64,000 bases of DNA from Ryuthela nishihirai (Eukaryota; Arthropoda; Arachnida; Araneae; Heptathelidae). How positions within the stretch are numbered: position 1 is the first letter of the stretch; each line of letters opens with the position of its first letter. Position numbers and translations under genes: made by a program. The notes below the pieces were generated by a model. That model did not search any database. It had not been told where the DNA came from and saw only the letters and a list, made by a program, of their open reading frames with translations. Positions 33,071 to 43,660 of the stretch are shown here, in pieces. Location: positions 88,450,501 through 88,514,500 of the forward strand of contig JAWZYU010000011.1 of NCBI GenBank assembly GCA_038380435.1, in the 5' to 3' direction.

Positions 33071-35073
33071 TTCACTTTGTTGTCTGCTTATGCCAATATT
33101 TGTTCTTCTCTCTGTTAACTGTTGTCTGTACGTCTGTCTTTCCACCTGTCTGTACGTTTATAGACAATCAACTTTTTTACTTTTTGAGATAAATGAAAAA
33201 TTCTTTTTGGACTGGATAGATTTCGAAGAAACATTGCGATTTGCAGTTTCGAAATCTTCCAATTGCTTTAGTAGCGCCCTCTTGCGGTGGAATATGATGG
33301 AAACTGCTAAAATTTCAAAAGAATATTGCAAACAAACTATTTACATTAGAAATATGAAATTTTGGTACTGGAGTGTTATGGTCAGAAAGTTTACAATGGC
33401 AACAAAGCATTACCGTTTTAGCCAAAAGGGTGTGCGAAAATTAACCTTTTTTTAAGAGATAAAAGAAACGATTTTTTTAATATTTTACAGGTACTAACAA
33501 AATATTAATATTTACATTTTTCGAGTCTCCATCAGTTTTCCACTGTTAGTGCTACAGGCAGAAAATAAAAATTCGAAAGGCAGCTTCTAGCGGCTGAAAA
33601 AAGCTAGAAATACCAAATCTTTAAACGAATGTTTCAAACGATCTATTTATTATAGGAAGTTACATTTTTGGTCATAGAATAAATAATGATCAAGTGCTTT
33701 ACACTAAGAGTAATGAATTGCCCCGTTATAGCAAGGGGATGAAGGTAAAATGCAACTTTTCTGCTTTAAGAGATAAATTAAAAACTGTTTTGTGTTGTAC
33801 AGGTACTAATAAAATATTAATAGTTTATTTTACTAATTATGCAGTAGTTCGAATTTCCACTGTCAGAGAGTACTTATATATAAAATATATATTAAATAAC
33901 TCTATATGTAAAATAACTAGAGGAACGCTTATCGCCTCTGGCGCATATGGGAATCTCGTTTTCAAAGAGAATGAAATTTTTCCTTTGCCTAATTTTTCAC
34001 TCCTTAAAAGTTTTATTTATGGATATTCGTGTTGTTCTTCTTCTGAAGTTCCACCTTCCTCATGGACCTTCTACTATGGCGTATAAACTAACAGACTCCT
34101 GTCAAACCTCTGTACAAGCAGCTACTTGAGGGTTTTTATTTAATTTTTAATGTATGATGAGGGAAATGCACATAGTATTATTTCATGAGTAATTATAAAA
34201 CATAAAAAGTATTTGTCTTTTAGTTCTTAAATTTAAAAAGTTGCTTTTCTCTCCCTCCTCTGAAAATAGTGGGCAGATCATTGCTGTCAGTGGAATTTCT
34301 ATCAAAACAGAAACGCTACAGCCGAAATTTCTACCATAAAGAGATCGCTTGGAACATTCATTAAAGTTTTGCGATTTGGATATTTAGTGATCTCTAATGA
34401 TATAAATTAAAACTACCACTGAAACTGCGGTACAACTAAAAAAAGAGATTTTCAATTACCTCTTAAAACAAAACCACTCTGTTTCCTACCTACCTCGTGC
34501 ATAGGGATCAAATCATGTTGTCAATGGAATCTTCAAGACTGTCACATTCCACGGACAAAATTTGAAATTTCTAGCATAATTACCCACCGTAATATTCGTT
34601 TTAAATTTTGGAATTTCTTAATTTTTTTCACCGTTAGAGGGCGCAATTATAGCATTTCGGATATTAGGAAGATGCAAATTTTATTCTTTCATCAATGACT
34701 GTCCAACCTAAAAAAAATTTTATCTCTAAAAACACAAAATTTTCTGTTAAAAAAGTTGCATTCACCCCCACCCCCTATGGGTCTAAAGGTCAAGTGATTG
34801 TAGGCAATGGTAACTTCGTAGCCTTCACATTTCAACACCAAAATCTCAAACTTTTAACGTAACTACATCGTTTTAAATATTCGTTTGATATTTTGGAATT
34901 TTCAACTTTTTCCACCGTTACAGGGCGTAGTTATTACTTTTGGGAGATTCGAAGAATACAAATTGTAATATTTGATAAATACCTATCCAACACAAAAGGA
35001 ATTTTTTATTTATTTGCATAAACAAAAAAGTTCGATGTCTACAGACAGACAGACAACAAAGCGAAATTATCTT
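33071..35073. repeat. Fold-back-like element made of inverted arrays of ~280-bp units
   Basis: The outer ends are inverted: TTTTCACTTTGTTGTCTG on the left and CAGACAACAAAGCGAAA on the right. Inside, two forward units (about 33180-33540 and 33540-33840) share aagagataaa, a tacaggtactaa(c/t)aaaata block and a tagcgccctcttgcgg-type block. On the right, units at about 34200-35060 carry the same blocks reversed, for example caccgttagagggcgcaatt at about 34631 and caccgttacagggcg at about 34914. A SINE-B 3' fragment sits near the centre. The arrangement resembles a fold-back transposon. No transposase was recognised. The open frames at 33090-33455 and 33694-34086 look non-coding. Confidence 0.6.
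34035..34142 (+). mobile_element. SINE-B 3' fragment inside the fold-back-like element
   Basis: From about ttctgaagttccacc the sequence follows SINE-B to its AGCAGCTACTTGAGGG end and a T-rich tail. The tRNA head is missing. It lies between the forward and reverse unit arrays and so inserted into an existing structure. Confidence 0.8.
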
Positions 35074-35982
35074 CCTTTTAAAATGAAATTTTCCCCTAAA
35101 ATTTTTCTTTTCCCTTTTAGCCGTTTTCTAAAGTTCTTCCAATCGTGAGCACTGAAATCTGTATCAAATATTAGCCTTCCTTTTTCCGGAATCCATAAGT
35201 ATCCGTACAGCACCATTCAGCTTTGCATGCCAAACAATCTGAACGACGACAAAACTTGGCCTCCAATTTTGAGATGGCCAACCTCTACCTAAATAGGGCC
35301 TCTAGCTGCGGCTCCCGGCGTTACTACATGGAAACTCCGTCTACTCTATTTATGGTCTAAGTTAATCATTAAGGAAGTTTTAACCTTAGATCACCGATAG
35401 ATAGAGTTTAATAAAGCTGCCGTATCACGTGACAGTGGGAACGAAACCTTTGAGAATGGCTTTGTCATGTTGTGCATTTGCTTGCTGCGAGATGATATAA
35501 AACATAAAAGATCATTTTGCTGATATAAAAGATTATATTGTTGCGAGATGATATAAATAACAAAAGAGGAGCAATTACATTTCACAGATGAATAAATATA
35601 TTTTAATTTAGAGGGTTATGAAAATTATTTATGACTAGTATTGTTTAATTCCTTATTTGAAATAAAATCGTAAAGATGTTTTCCATTAATCGCATTTAAC
35701 GTTACTTTTAACATGGTTGCAGATTCCAAAAAACTTTAAAATATTGATTACTGAATTATTTTATCACGATGAAAATAATATAATATGGTTTCTTAATCAT
35801 TGGATACTTTTGTCAAATATCTTTCATTTTTCTGTCGTGTATTTTTTGGGACTGAATTTTTATTTCTGTGTAATAGGGTGAGGAATTCCGTGTAAATGTT
35901 TTTAAATAAGTTTTATCATGGAGTAAAGTAATGCTGTTGTATTTCATTAATGGGACTTCAAATATTTTTTTTCGCCGCATAT
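35074..35982. other. Spacer, nothing recognised
   Basis: A local duplication of gatataaaagat-like words is seen near 35495-35560. No coding or transposon similarity was found. Confidence 0.45.
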
Positions 35983-36197
35983 GTCCGTCCCGTGGCCGAG
36001 TGGTTAGCGCGCTTGGCTACTGATCTACGGGACCTAGGTTCGAGCCCCGGGTAAGGCATGGCTGTTTGTGTCGTTTTTCTGCTGAGGTCCTGCCATCCTC
36101 TCAGACCTTCTACTGTGGCATATAAACTGACAGGCTCCTGTCAGACCTCTGTGGCAAGCAGCTGCTTGAGGGGGTATTTAATTTTTTATTTATATGT
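35983..36197 (+). mobile_element. SINE-B, full length reference copy
   Basis: The tRNA-like head starts near 35983 with A box TGGCCGAGTGG (35993-36003, a perfect match to the polymerase III consensus) and B box GGTTCGAGCCC (36037-36047). The body contains tctgctgaggtcctgccatc and tgacaggctcctgtcag, and the conserved end is GCAGCTGCTTGAGGGGGTA followed by an A/T-rich tail. The tail of this family is built of TATT-like repeats. This copy defines the family used for the other entries. Confidence 0.93.
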
Positions 36198-36631
36198 TTA
36201 CAAATTTACCCCTTTCTACCAATAGTAGAAATTCACTTTTCTCCCAAAATTAAAATGTGACGAGTGTGTATTAGTAATTACTAAAAGTTCAGGATACTGC
36301 AGTTACAATGACATAATTGGTCATAAGAACAAAACGGAATTAACTTTTCATTTGAAAGATTTTATTTGTATATTCAAAAATGCAGGAAAAACTTTCGCTC
36401 CTGGAAGTGACTAAAATCACGTAATGTAATGCAACTGCTCATAAATAATTCTTTGAGAGATGTTCACAATCAGGTGTTATCGTGTTTGAGCAATCTGATA
36501 TTTGAACCAATATCCTTTAAAAATAAAAAAAAAATAAATCAGACGACTAGGTTCCTTTTGCATCATGCTGATGAATTCGAATTTGGCACCAGCAACCTGA
36601 GGCCATGGAGTCATCTTGTCTAATGTCATCA
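36198..36631. other. Spacer, nothing recognised
   Basis: No coding or repeat similarity was recognised. Confidence 0.45.
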
Positions 36632-36949
36632 GTAAAAGCCGGTCCGCACAATTCCCCTCCCTGCCCACGGTCAGTAGGGGACACCGATGGGCTTGGAAAG
36701 GCCACCGTCCGTCGGATGGGACGTTAAGCCGTGTGCGGGAGAGACATAACCTGTGCACGTTAAAGAACACGCTGGATGGCCTTGACGGGAGGCTACCATC
36801 TGTCTCCCAACAGCTGTTCCAGTGGGTTCCCTCCCCCAACCTTCTCTGAGCCTTCGGGGTCCATGTGACCTGGCCATTTAGCCCATAATGTGCAAAAAAG
36901 TGCCGCTCAGAGGTAAAACAACCCAAGCAACCCAAAAGTAAAGGCCGGT
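36632..36949 (+). mobile_element. SINE-A, 5'-truncated with target duplication
   Basis: The element spans 36644-36937 and lacks the tRNA head. GTAAAAGCCGGT (36632-36643) and GTAAAGGCCGGT (36938-36949) are a 12-bp duplication with one difference. The tail reads aacccaagcaaccc, an imperfect (AACCC)n. The 5' truncation with an intact duplication fits incomplete LINE-driven reverse transcription. Confidence 0.9.
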
Positions 36950-36984
36950 GATGGCGGTGTGGGAAATGTTTTCCTGGCTCACAT

Positions 36985-37400
36985 TAGGCCGTTTGATACT
37001 CATCGAAGGACATCTGAAGGCCACGACGTATTTCAACATCGTTGCTGACCAAGTTCATCTCTTCATGGCTACAGTTTATCCTCACTAAAATGGACACGTT
37101 CGACATGATTATGCATCTGCTCGCAAGACACGTATCGTTACCGAATGGTTCCACGAACATGCCGATGAGTCTTCCTTGCTTAATTGGCCTGCACAATTCC
37201 CAGATCTCAACCCTACTGATCATCTTTTGGATGAGGTGGAAAAGTTCGCAGTGAGACTGTGCCACCATGCAATTTCCAGCAACTTGAAGACACGATTATT
37301 TCAGTGTGATACAACATTCCTGCACAACGCATCCACCATCTTCTAAGTTCCATGTCCTGATGAATACGGGCTGTTCTGAAGGCCAAAGGAAGCACAACAC
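36985..37400 (+). mobile_element. Tc1-like transposase C-terminal fragment
   Basis: The translation gives LIEGHLKATTYFNIVADQVH, then TRIVTEWFHEHADESSLLNW, PAQFPDLNPTDHLLDEVEKF and a helical end. This is the Tc1 C-terminal half. DLNPTDHL is the region of the third acidic residue, here Asp in place of the usual Glu, and the second-Asp block is decayed (RHDYASA). An in-frame TAA interrupts YPH*NGHV. The N-terminal half is missing. Confidence 0.8.
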
Positions 37401-37809
37401 ATTACTAGGTAGGTATACATAATGAACTGACATCTCAGATAGACGATTGTGAGTGATTGGCTGACAGGAGATCCCGCTCATTCTAACTATAATGTAGAAA
37501 TGGAAGAGCTGTGAAAATTGGTAGCTCGGGAAACTGGGATACTAGATCTTGGGAAAAATCAAAAATTTGACCTCCGACGTGTATTTCAAGGTCACATAGC
37601 CGTAGGTCAAACCTTGATTTAGCAATGGTAGGTTTGTCACATCTACAAAAGTTAAAATTGGTGTCTGTGGGTGTTTCGGGTTGTAGATCACAGAAATGTT
37701 AGATCCGAGGGGCCCTTCGATGTCAAAGACCAAATTTAAATCAATCGGTGCTGGAGATCTAAAAATTGGTCGCTGTGGGTTTTATGGGTAGTAGTTCTCA
37801 GCATTATGT
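37401..37809. other. Spacer with weak internal similarity
   Basis: Phrases such as aaaattggt-gtctgtgggt and aaaattggtcgctgtgggtt recur about 115 bases apart, so an old tandem unit may be present. No coding similarity was seen. Confidence 0.35.
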
Positions 37810-37985
37810 AAAATGTTGAATGCCATGTACGCAGATAAAACTGCGATTCTGGTTTCCTCTATTTCACATGAATTTGCTTTACGTAGAGTGCAAATGATGC
37901 CTAAACACTTTGAAACGTTGTGTGCAAATTGGAGGACAAATATAAATGCTAATAAAAGTGTTGCCATAATCGTTATACACAAAAG
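37810..37985 (+). mobile_element. Jockey-type LINE RT scrap
   Basis: The frame reads MYADKTAILVSSISHEFALR followed by LCANWRTNINANKSVAIIV. This is the RT motif C region of Jockey-type LINEs, normally YADDTAIL, here with the second Asp changed to Lys. About 55 residues are recognisable. The flanks are unrelated, with repeat family X starting near 38010. Confidence 0.7.
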
Positions 37986-38009
37986 TTCCACCCCCTCACC
38001 CCCCTAGTT

Positions 38010-38580
38010 ATACACCAAGTTCGGAATTTGGAAATTTTTGATAAGCAAATCAGTAGTATTATCACAGAATACCCCCCATACAGTGCTTTCTCCCTATGAC
38101 GTCATCGACCACGCCCCCTTATTAATATTAATAACTATATTCAAAGAGTCCTCTCAATTCCCCTTTGTTAAAAAACCCTCATTAATTAAAACTCTTAGCA
38201 AAAGTTCTATTTCCTCACCCCCCCGAACAGCCATCTTGAATGGTCAACTCTTCTCGAAATTCCCACCGAGGTCATCTTGGGTGATGTCACCCATCACGCT
38301 GTCGACCCCCTTTGCTTCCGTATCAGACGTGATGTGTTGCAACATGTTTTGGAAAAGTTTATCTCCATCACACCCTTGACCGCTCTTTTCGGACCCATCT
38401 CGAAATTTCTCTGTCCAGAGACGTCGGATGACTTCACCCGTAGACAGTACATAGAAAGACCCTTCTGGCCAAACCCGCATTTTCACCCCCACTTCAACCC
38501 CCTTTGTTTCAGACCATCACAGAAGATATCGTATGAAAAAACATGTAATAATCTGAAAAGGAAAATCTAGTTGTTTCAAA
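38010..38580 (-). repeat. Unidentified dispersed repeat, family X, copy 2 (inverted)
   Basis: The reverse complement of about 38200-38580 follows 10330-10720 nearly base for base in long blocks, including tttggccagaaggg, gtcatccgacgtc, aaacatgttg and ttgaccattcaagatggc. The left part contains runs like those in the right half of copy 1 (aggggg, ttttttaa, aacttttg). Both copies encode FWPNPH-HPHFNPLCFRPSQKI in one frame. The surrounding frames do not match, so I treat this as conserved DNA, not protein. Confidence 0.7.
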
Positions 38581-39649
38581 AAAGAGGACTGAGCGACCCT
38601 TTTGTGGCACAAGGATTTTGTCCCTTTTCATGGATATTACGTTTTATCACCAATTCACCCTTTGCGCGAAGCAACAAGGATTTAACCCGTTTCAGGTCAT
38701 GATTCACCTTTTACCATCCCCCCGCCGCGTTCTTAACACATTTCGTGCCCACTACAAGATTTTGGGTTTTCTAAGTTTGAAAATTCTCGAGCTGTCGCTA
38801 GTTTCTATCGTATTTCGTGCTCTGAACAAAGCTCCGTTATGGGCTGTTTCTTTCCAGGTTCTTAAACCTAACCACTCTCATATCATCTTATGTATTAACA
38901 AAAGCATACGTTTTGTTCGTTACGAGACATCTTACGTAAAACGTAACGTATGACGGTCGTGCTCAAAAATATTCAAACGAGTTGAAGAAAAATCCTTACA
39001 CCTAGCGAAATATGAGTATTCAAGTTGAAATCAGTGGTGTAATATTTTGCAATAACACCTTTTGAATAAAACAAATGCTTCTGCTTCTTCGAAACTTTTA
39101 ATTTCATACATGCAGGTGTTTAACTATTTGATTGTTGCATGGTGATGTTAAATTAATTTTTCGCTAACATCTATATATTTTTATGTCTGTAAAAGCACCT
39201 TTAATTCAATCTATGTTAATATTAGAATAACAGAATTCGCTTCATCAGCTTAAGTTACAAAAGAATGATCTGTTTTATTCCGATACATTTTAAAACCAAA
39301 TATTACCGAAATACACAATGAACGTCAGAACGGATAATGGAACAATGAGATTGGTTCATTCTTTCCTCTAACAAAATTTCATCGTTTAGTAACAATAAGA
39401 ACGAAATCGTCACAATGTCTTCCCCGTCTGTTTAACCTTCGTCATATTCACAAAATTCTTTAGTCACCAGGAAACCTTGCCGAGATGGAGGCCTCATCCC
39501 TTGGGCTGCCGGGTTGAGCATGCTGCATACCAAAAGATAAGTAAGTTATTTGATTTCGATCATCCTCAAGTACAACCTCGTCTATGTTTAAATTTCATTG
39601 TCTTAAGTTTAGGTTCTCCCTTGAGCATTATATAATTAACCTAAGTGGG
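38581..39649. other. Spacer, nothing recognised
   Basis: The open frame 38618-38953 (111 codons) has no recognisable motif and no supporting signals. The rest is AT-rich. Confidence 0.45.
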
Positions 39650-39736
39650 TTATCACATTACAATGGCATAATTACAGGAACAGCGACTATGCTATATAGT
39701 CGCTGTTTCTGTAATTATGCCAATGTAATGTGATAA
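39650..39736. repeat. 87-bp near-perfect palindrome
   Basis: Left arm TTATCACATTACA...GCGACTAT (39650-39690) and its complement (39696-39736) are 41 bases each with two mismatches, separated by about 5 bases. TA dinucleotides are available at both ends for a Tc1-type duplication. It has no coding capacity. It is probably a terminal-repeat-only MITE. Confidence 0.8.
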
Positions 39737-40063
39737 TTTAATATTAAGAACAATTTTGTTCTATGCGTAACTTGAGTAGTAGGAGGTGCTTTAGTTAAGC
39801 ACAATCTCATTTAAGTTTGAATTTGATTAAATGTCCTAAGAAAGAAATAATTTGATTAAATGTCCTAATCGCATTTTTGATCTAGTGTTTTAGGAATTCG
39901 ACTTGTAGCATAATTGCTGTTCATGAAAGAGTTTACATTGTGCAAATCAAATGTGATGATTTAGCGCTAGAAATAATTTTGTTCCATTAATTAATATTTG
40001 GTACAAGATTGATGTTGTAATGAAAACCAATTATGAGTCAATTGTATATTCCATGGAGAATTC

Positions 40064-40202
40064 CCAATTGCAGTTGAAACTACTGAGAAATATTAAGAAT
40101 GCGTTTACTAGATTTAAATGCGGCGGAACAAGCATATAGTACATTAATATTTCTCAGTAGTTCGCATTCTTAATATTTTTCAGTAGTTTCAACTGCAATT
40201 GG
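40064..40202. repeat. Inverted repeat, 40-bp arms and 59-bp spacer
   Basis: The left arm starts CCAATTGCAGTTGAAACTAC (40064-40103) and the right arm is its complement (40163-40202) with one mismatch. Part of the arm (aatatttctcagtagtt) recurs a third time in the spacer at about 40146-40162, so the structure was partly duplicated. It is MITE-like, with no target duplication defined. Confidence 0.75.
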
Positions 40203-40487
40203 AAATCCCCTATTTTCCTTCAAAGGAAGATAGAGCGCCGGCAATCTCGTTGAGTAAGTAAATCGGAGACCCATTCTTCCTCTCGAAGGGAATACGAATT
40301 TGGTGATTGATTTCGCCATCGGTATATTTTAAGTTTATTTTCTACTTTCTAAGAAGCATATAGAAAGACAGGTACTTTTTAACCTTTTTCCTTTTAATAC
40401 TCTTGTAGCAGGGAAAATAACTGTGGAAATGCAAACGGAACCCTGAAAAGAGCATGAGAATGGGTCCGAAAATATAGACATCCTCCT

Positions 40488-40640
40488 GGGTTCGAGCCCC
40501 GGGTAAGGCATGGATGTTCGTGTTGTTTTCTGCTGAGGTCCTGCCATCCTCTCAGATCTTCTACTGTGGCATATAAACTGACAGGCTCCTGTCAGACCTC
40601 TGTGGCAAGCAGCTGCTTGAGGGGGTATTTATTTATTTTT
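40488..40640 (+). mobile_element. SINE-B, 5'-truncated
   Basis: Begins just before the B box (gggttcgagcccc) and runs to GCAGCTGCTTGAGGGGGTA with a TATTT-type tail. The A box is missing. Confidence 0.9.
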
Positions 40641-42699
40641 ATTTAGTGCAAATCTACCGTTTCAACACACGTTTACACTTTACATGTTCATGCATGGAAA
40701 TATTCCACACACTCCTAATTTCATCCATGACATTTTAGTTTAAATCTTAATTGCACTCTGTCTATGAAAACTGCATCGTTCATTGACTAGGTTTGCTTTT
40801 TAGCAAAGTGCATGGTCATATCGCTACTGTGAGAAAGAGCGTCCACTGCGCCATTTTTGCATAGAAGTCACCCCCGGAAAGGGACTGTCCCGCAGAAACT
40901 GTGCGTCATTCGGGGTTGGAATGTTATTGGATGGAAAAAATAAAAAAGATGAAATTTAAGTGATGGAAATGATTCACGCTGAGTGTCATTTGAAAATCCG
41001 TGGATGTTGGTGCATGTTAACGCTATCACCACCTAACAAATGACGTGGGGATTAACATTTATGCTGCTGCAGATTTCTTTTCGCATTACTTCTATTTGAT
41101 ATCACACCGGGATTGAAACTGTAACACATTCTATTATTCTGTGAAACTCGTATTAAACGATACTTTTTTTTTGTTTGTTTTTCTATTTTTACTGAATTTT
41201 ATTTTTATTTGAATTTATTATTGATTTTTTTTTGTTACATCGGCACCGTTTTCGAAAACATGCATCATTCACACATTTCTTATGATATTAACAGTTTTCA
41301 GTCGGGGTTCCTTCTAACAGTGATTTTCCCTTTCTAATGTACTTTATTTCCTTTTCTGATGCGATAAACCATATTCTCTCGGTAACTACTACATACTTTT
41401 TAATTGTGATGAACAGTGTCAGAGGACATTTTAAAATTAGCTGACTGCTTGGAGCTTTTGCAAGCAGTAAACTGTTGAAATGCGTCGTTAAGCCGAAAAG
41501 ATCCCCCCAAAGATAAGATGACAGCATACGGAACTTTCCGTCGACCTACCCAGCAAACCGATTCGTAGCTAAATTTCGTCATTGTTGAAAGTGAATAATT
41601 ATTTCACTTCGCCATTAGGGTTGAAAAGATCTTTGAGGAAGATAAAATTCAACGATAAAATTCTGGACTTGAGATGTTTCACTCCGAGTGATTCTTAGTT
41701 TGTAAAGAAATTATTTTTTTGTATGTCACTTATATCCAATGTACTCTCCATGTGAGAATATCGATATTTTGTGACATATCTATAAGTGCAGAATTCTTTT
41801 ACTGAGGTCCGATCGCAACATATATGTCAGAGCAAACGACTCCGTCCCTCACCAGTGCGAACCAATGAGATGTCACTGAGATTGTGAAAAGGCATTATTG
41901 GGGGGGGGGGGGGGGCGACTATGAAAATTAAGCACAAAATCCACTGGTCTGTGACGTAATTGGTCCATTGCACGTCCATGCTTGTGGATGCGGCAATCCA
42001 TCGCGGATCCAACCGTTTGCGATAATAGGAAAAAAATTCATCAGATCTCCATTAACGAACGAAGTTAATATTGTTCTTGGATTAGAATTAAAGATAGATA
42101 TTTTACGCAACGCAAGCGAAAACGCAAAGATACCTACAACGTATGAATTGTTTTTTACTTTTAGCAATTGCTTACTTTCTATAAAACTCAAGCGTGTACA
42201 GACTCTTTACAGAATTATTTTTATCCGATGAAAGACAACTGAATACCCGACATTTACCTACTGAATACCCGACATATTTAATAGCAGCAATGCTATTCTT
42301 AAGAAACTTATATAAAAGTGAAGAATAGTAAAAGAATTCTTTACACAAAGTTCTAAATTACCAGTTTATTTTATTAAACACTTTGATACAATATTTATTA
42401 TTATGTTTTAATCAAGTTCTGAAGTCATTTTTTGGGGCTGGCATTGTTATCACTAAATATTCAAATTTCCATAACTCATTAAATACTGAAAGAATCTTGA
42501 CGAAAATCGAGATATTGATTTATTTGAATGAGATGTTTATCTGCAATTACATTTCTCAAAACAAGAAAACCTACTATAGAAGTTATAGAGCTTTGACGTT
42601 AGCTTCCCATTGATTCAACACAGGGATTTACCTTAATTTATTGAAATCAACATATTCACCACGTTACACTGGTTTATCAGTAATTGCTTATATGCTAAG
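40641..42699. other. Spacer with a poly-G run, no genes recognised
   Basis: A run of 16 G lies at 41900-41915. A direct repeat of ctgaatacccgacat occurs at about 42239 and 42262. T-rich tracts lie near 41165-41235. The open frames in 41288-42231 have no recognisable family. Confidence 0.45.
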
Positions 42700-43160
42700 A
42701 GGATTTGAGTGCGGATATCGGCTGGTAAATCCACAAATATCCGCATCAACTCAGGGCCCTAACTATAATATCACACGTAAGAGAATAAAAAATATTCTAC
42801 TAAAGTTGAAAATGATTAATGTGTGATATAATTGGCAGTTCTTTGAATTTGGAATATTTTTTAGTTCCTGCAGAAGGCAGAAACAAATACTAGAGATTTT
42901 TTTTCGATGAAAAAGAGAAGTGACAAAAAAAAAGCAGATCTCAAATTCTTTATGGACTAGGTCTAATTATTTAACTGGTAACTAACAATATATAAAAAAA
43001 AATATCGGAAATTAAAAAAAAATCGTATGTAATCAATTTCAAGATACATTTTAGTTACGGACAACGAAAATTTATGCACTTTTGCATTTAAATAGGGATT
43101 ATGCCCTCAAAATTATTTCCAAATGTAAATCTGCCAACACGATTTTTGAGGTAGGACTGG
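42700..43160. repeat. Repeat R copy 1, possible Gypsy LTR or 3' region
   Basis: Homologous over about 450 bases to 50320-50760. Shared blocks include gatatcggctg, ctactaaagttgaaaat, gcagaaggcagaaacaa and gtctaattatttaactgg. In both places a minus-strand Gypsy pol remnant lies to the right, so R sits on the downstream side of that element. No clean TG...CA ends or primer-binding site were seen. Confidence 0.5.
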
Positions 43161-43344
43161 TTTTCGACTAACAACAATGATTTCAATTAACCCAATTTAT
43201 CCTCTTCGTTTCTGCGATCGTTTCTCTTACTTATTTATCATGTAAGAAGATATCGAGAATGCTTCCTGTCGTACCCAACTACGGTTGATTGTAGTGGTTC
43301 ACATCAGGAGCTAGCAATTCAAAATGTGGACAAGGAGAAATTGT

Positions 43345-43381
43345 CAAAAATCGTGTTAGTCCGTGGCTAACACGATTTTTG
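43345..43381. repeat. Short hairpin, 15-bp arms
   Basis: CAAAAATCGTGTTAG and its complement CTAACACGATTTTTG surround a 7-base loop. Part of the arm (aacacgatttttgagg) also occurs at about 43137, 200 bases upstream. Confidence 0.7.
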
Positions 43382-43529
43382 AAGTCCACTCTACGACTTT
43401 TGAGTAGGAAAAGATCAAAACAAATATAAAGCTTGTATCTAATTCACCTCCTCATAAGGGTTGCAAAAAGTACTAATATGACTGGAACCGTTTACTTTCC
43501 AGACCTAGCTGTCTGTCTCACTGGCTTCC

Positions 43530-43660
43530 TATCTGTAAAATGTATCTCATGGTATATTTCGTCGTTCTTGTTAACTCGCTCACTTCTCTAGCAAAAACAT
43601 GTTTATTTCACATCAGTAACTCTCCTAGATTTCCTTGTTTTCTCGGCTCAAGATAGCATA
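43530..43660 (-). mobile_element. Ty3/Gypsy pol scrap before the RT
   Basis: The segment matches 52200-52310 in DNA (gttaactcgctcactt, then tttatttcacatca). On the minus strand it encodes EVSELTRT and, further on, HFTDRKPVRQTA, resembling the H-x-I-x-T-x-x-x-P-x-R-Q region just before Gypsy RT. It is short and degenerate. Confidence 0.55.

Noticed and set aside
33090..34086. Open frames of 121 and 130 codons
   Set aside because: They lie in the repeated units of the fold-back-like structure and show no conserved protein between units.
35993..36047. A and B boxes suggesting a tRNA gene
   Set aside because: They are the heads of SINE families. No complete cloverleaf with a proper acceptor stem is present, and the same sequence recurs with a SINE body.
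38618..38953. 111-codon open frame
   Set aside because: No motif, homologue-like block or supporting context. A frame of this length is expected by chance in 64 kb read in six frames.
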